A stretch of DNA of 7,537 nt, taken from NCBI GenBank assembly GCA_002731735.1, contig PCCM01000113.1, forward strand, positions 1-7,537. Reading direction: 5' to 3'. The position numbers were made by a program, and so were the translations under genes. The number at the start of each line of letters is the position of its first letter. Positions within the stretch are counted from its first letter, which is position 1. The DNA comes from Gemmatimonadota bacterium. GTDB taxonomy: Bacteria; Gemmatimonadota; Gemmatimonadetes; Longimicrobiales; Gaopeijiaceae. The notes beneath the pieces were generated by a model. That model was not told where the DNA came from, did no database searches, and worked only from the letters and a program-made list of their open reading frames with translations. Shown piece by piece: positions 6,162 to 7,537 of this stretch.

Positions 6162-7537
6162 TCGAGAACCTCCGCAATCGCTAGCTCGGCGATTTGGTCG
6201 CCGTCATAACCAAGAATGTCTTCTAGAACTTCCATCGAATGCTGGCCATACGTTGGGCCCGCCCAGTCGAAACCACCGGCCGATCGTGAAAGTTGATAAG
6301 GAATGCCATCAATCATCACTTGACCCGCTTCCGGGTGTGGTGCCCAAGGAAAGTGGCCTCGATGAACCAACTGCGGGTCGTTCATGCAGTCAGAGGTGTC
6401 CTGCACCATGTGAGCCGCAATGCCATGCCGTTGCAGCCGTATTTGTAAACCTCCCGCGCTCTGATTCTTCGTCCACGCTCCAATGTCATCGTCGAGCGCT
6501 ACCGATTGCTCATGCCGTTCGCTGAGAGTGAGTTCGGCAAGGTCTTCGCGGCGCATTTCTCGGCAGAAAGATCGCCATTGTTCATCATTTTCACATGCGA
6601 TGGCACACCATTTGTCCACTCCCGCGGCTGGGTAAACCCCGTGCGGGGCCATGTCCGGGTCACTGTTCCCGCGACGACTTGGGACTTGGCCAGTCCTTTG
6701 GTAGTCCACTATTCCGGGGGTTAGATAGTGCGTTGCTGCCTCAGCCTGGGAAAAGTCCAAATACTGGCCTTCTCCGGTGCGCCGTCGGTAATCAAGTGCC
6801 GCTAGAAGGGCTGCCGCACTGAAACGAGGCGACGTGTAATCGGTATAGGCCATGTACGGTCCGGCAGCACCGCGGTCTGGCCATCCCGTGATGTCATAAA
6901 ACCCAGCGACCGCAGCGGCAAGATTTCCGAATCCAGCAAAGTCTCGCAGCGGACCCGTTTGTCCGAAGAGGCAACTCGACAAAAGGATGATCCTCGGGTT
7001 GATCCCGCGAAGTACCTCGTACCCCATTCCCATCGCGTCCAGAGTTCCAGGGGTGAACGATTCGACTGCGATATCGGCCCACGCAGCCAAGTCGAGAACA
7101 ACTTGTTTGGCCTCGGGTTTCGAAAGGTTGATTGCCAAGCTCATCTTGTTGGCGTTTACCGAGTGCCAAGTAATCGCGTTTTCTTGATCAGGAATATCGT
7201 CTCGATGACCCAAGGCCCCTCGGAGTAGACACGGGCGAGTCACCGATTCAAGTCGAACAACTTCTGCTCCCCAAAACGCAAGCAGTTTCGTCGTCAGCGG
7301 TCCCGCGGCCACCCACGAAAAATCTAGAACTTTAAGGCCTTCAAGGGGTCGACTCGGTTCAAGTTTCTTAGCGGGTGGAGGAAGTTCGGGACGCGACGTT
7401 CGCGGGACCCGAACCTCTTCGTCATGTTGACCTAAATCCGGTGCGGGGCCTAGCCGACGCAATGGAGATTCGCTGGCGTGAATGAAAGGCCCTGGATGAC
7501 GGACCCCAGAGACGTCGTCCCAAAATTCGCGTGCTGC
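6158..7537 (-). CDS. Class III (CaiB/BaiF) CoA-transferase, probably a two-domain fusion; N-terminal part off the right edge
   Basis: The frame is open from the right edge to the TGA at 6158, 459 visible residues, so the TTG at 7462 is not a real start. Class III enzymes move CoA between carboxylic acids through an aspartyl-CoA intermediate. From the edge, residues 1-42 (including EFWDDVSGVRHPGPF, then PAPDLGQHDEEV) look like the C-terminal end of one CaiB/BaiF domain. A Pro-rich linker (43-62) follows, then a full new domain starting at RPLEGLKVLDFSWVAAGP (63-80). Within that domain are FGQTGP (191-196), GPYMAYTDYTSPRF (226-239) and AALDYRRRTGEGQYLDFSQAEA (246-267). The catalytic Asp is best placed at Asp233 (codon 6839-6841), in TDYT. 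Substrates are unknown; family members act on carnitine, oxalate, bile acids and aromatic acids. It is followed by the thioesterase on the same strand. Confidence 0.87.
   Translation of the reverse strand, partial: AAREFWDDVSGVRHPGPFIHASESPLRRLGPAPDLGQHDEEVRVPRTSRPELPPPAKKLEPSRPLEGLKVLDFSWVAAGPLTTKLLAFWGAEVVRLESVTRPCLLRGALGHRDDIPDQENAITWHSVNANKMSLAINLSKPEAKQVVLDLAAWADIAVESFTPGTLDAMGMGYEVLRGINPRIILLSSCLFGQTGPLRDFAGFGNLAAAVAGFYDITGWPDRGAAGPYMAYTDYTSPRFSAAALLAALDYRRRTGEGQYLDFSQAEAATHYLTPGIVDYQRTGQVPSRRGNSDPDMAPHGVYPAAGVDKWCAIACENDEQWRSFCREMRREDLAELTLSERHEQSVALDDDIGAWTKNQSAGGLQIRLQRHGIAAHMVQDTSDCMNDPQLVHRGHFPWAPHPEAGQVMIDGIPYQLSRSAGGFDWAGPTYGQHSMEVLEDILGYDGDQIAELAIAEVLE
6169..6173 (-). promoter_or_regulatory. 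Strong ribosome binding site (GGAGG) at the end of the CoA-transferase
   Basis: GGAGG on the minus strand ends 7 bases before the ATG at 6161. It lies 32 bases before the ATG at 6136, too far to serve the thioesterase frame directly. Confidence 0.55.

Noticed and set aside
6088..6525. 145-codon plus-strand frame across the CoA-transferase/thioesterase junction
   Set aside because: It is antisense to CaiB/BaiF coding sequence and its composition (Arg, Pro, Ser, Cys rich) shows no domain.
7460..7462. TTG at 7462 as the start of the CoA-transferase
   Set aside because: The frame stays open to the window edge and the upstream codons encode family-like sequence (EFWDDVSGVRHPGPF), so the gene is cut by the edge.
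1..7537. tRNA or other RNA genes, IS elements, CRISPR arrays, prophage or toxin-antitoxin modules
   Set aside because: Nearly every base is accounted for by conserved protein genes; I saw no cloverleaf pattern, repeat array, transposase motif or terminal inverted repeats.

Overview
The window carries seven protein genes, packed almost without gaps. The DNA is moderately GC-rich by eye (not counted). The DusB has the C-terminal extension seen in actinobacterial homologues (a WPVGKELRRRL block and a late VALPEGWL block). The acyl-CoA ligase is of the FadD19 type, and the MFS protein has actinobacterial-style sequence. I infer an actinobacterium, perhaps an environmental one near Acidimicrobiia; that placement is inference only.

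Left block (1 to about 3358, minus strand, transcribed right to left): a FadD19-like acyl-CoA synthetase, an MFS transporter whose start overlaps the synthetase end, and a VOC-fold metalloenzyme that runs off the left edge. The spacing looks like one operon. Import, CoA activation and a glyoxalase/dioxygenase-fold step suggest uptake and breakdown of a carboxylic acid, substrate unknown.

Centre block (3406 to 5754, plus strand): Maf nucleotide pyrophosphatase, tRNA-dihydrouridine synthase B and 5-formyltetrahydrofolate cyclo-ligase, with overlaps of 4 and 11 bases. This is a translationally coupled housekeeping operon. It diverges from the synthetase across a short gap of about 47 bases (3359-3405) that must hold any promoters.

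Right block (5756 to 7537, minus strand): a class III (CaiB/BaiF) CoA-transferase, open to the right edge and apparently the second half of a fused two-domain protein, followed by a PaaI-type hotdog thioesterase. The thioesterase looks damaged. Its C-terminal strands are missing, a terminator-like hairpin lies inside its last codons, and the best ribosome binding site upstream serves an ATG in a different frame, one base out from the thioesterase frame.

I see no RNA gene, IS element, CRISPR array or phage gene, and no gene-free stretch over 300 bases. Nothing here is clearly a new biological system. The most interesting points are the fused CoA-transferase and the state of the thioesterase.
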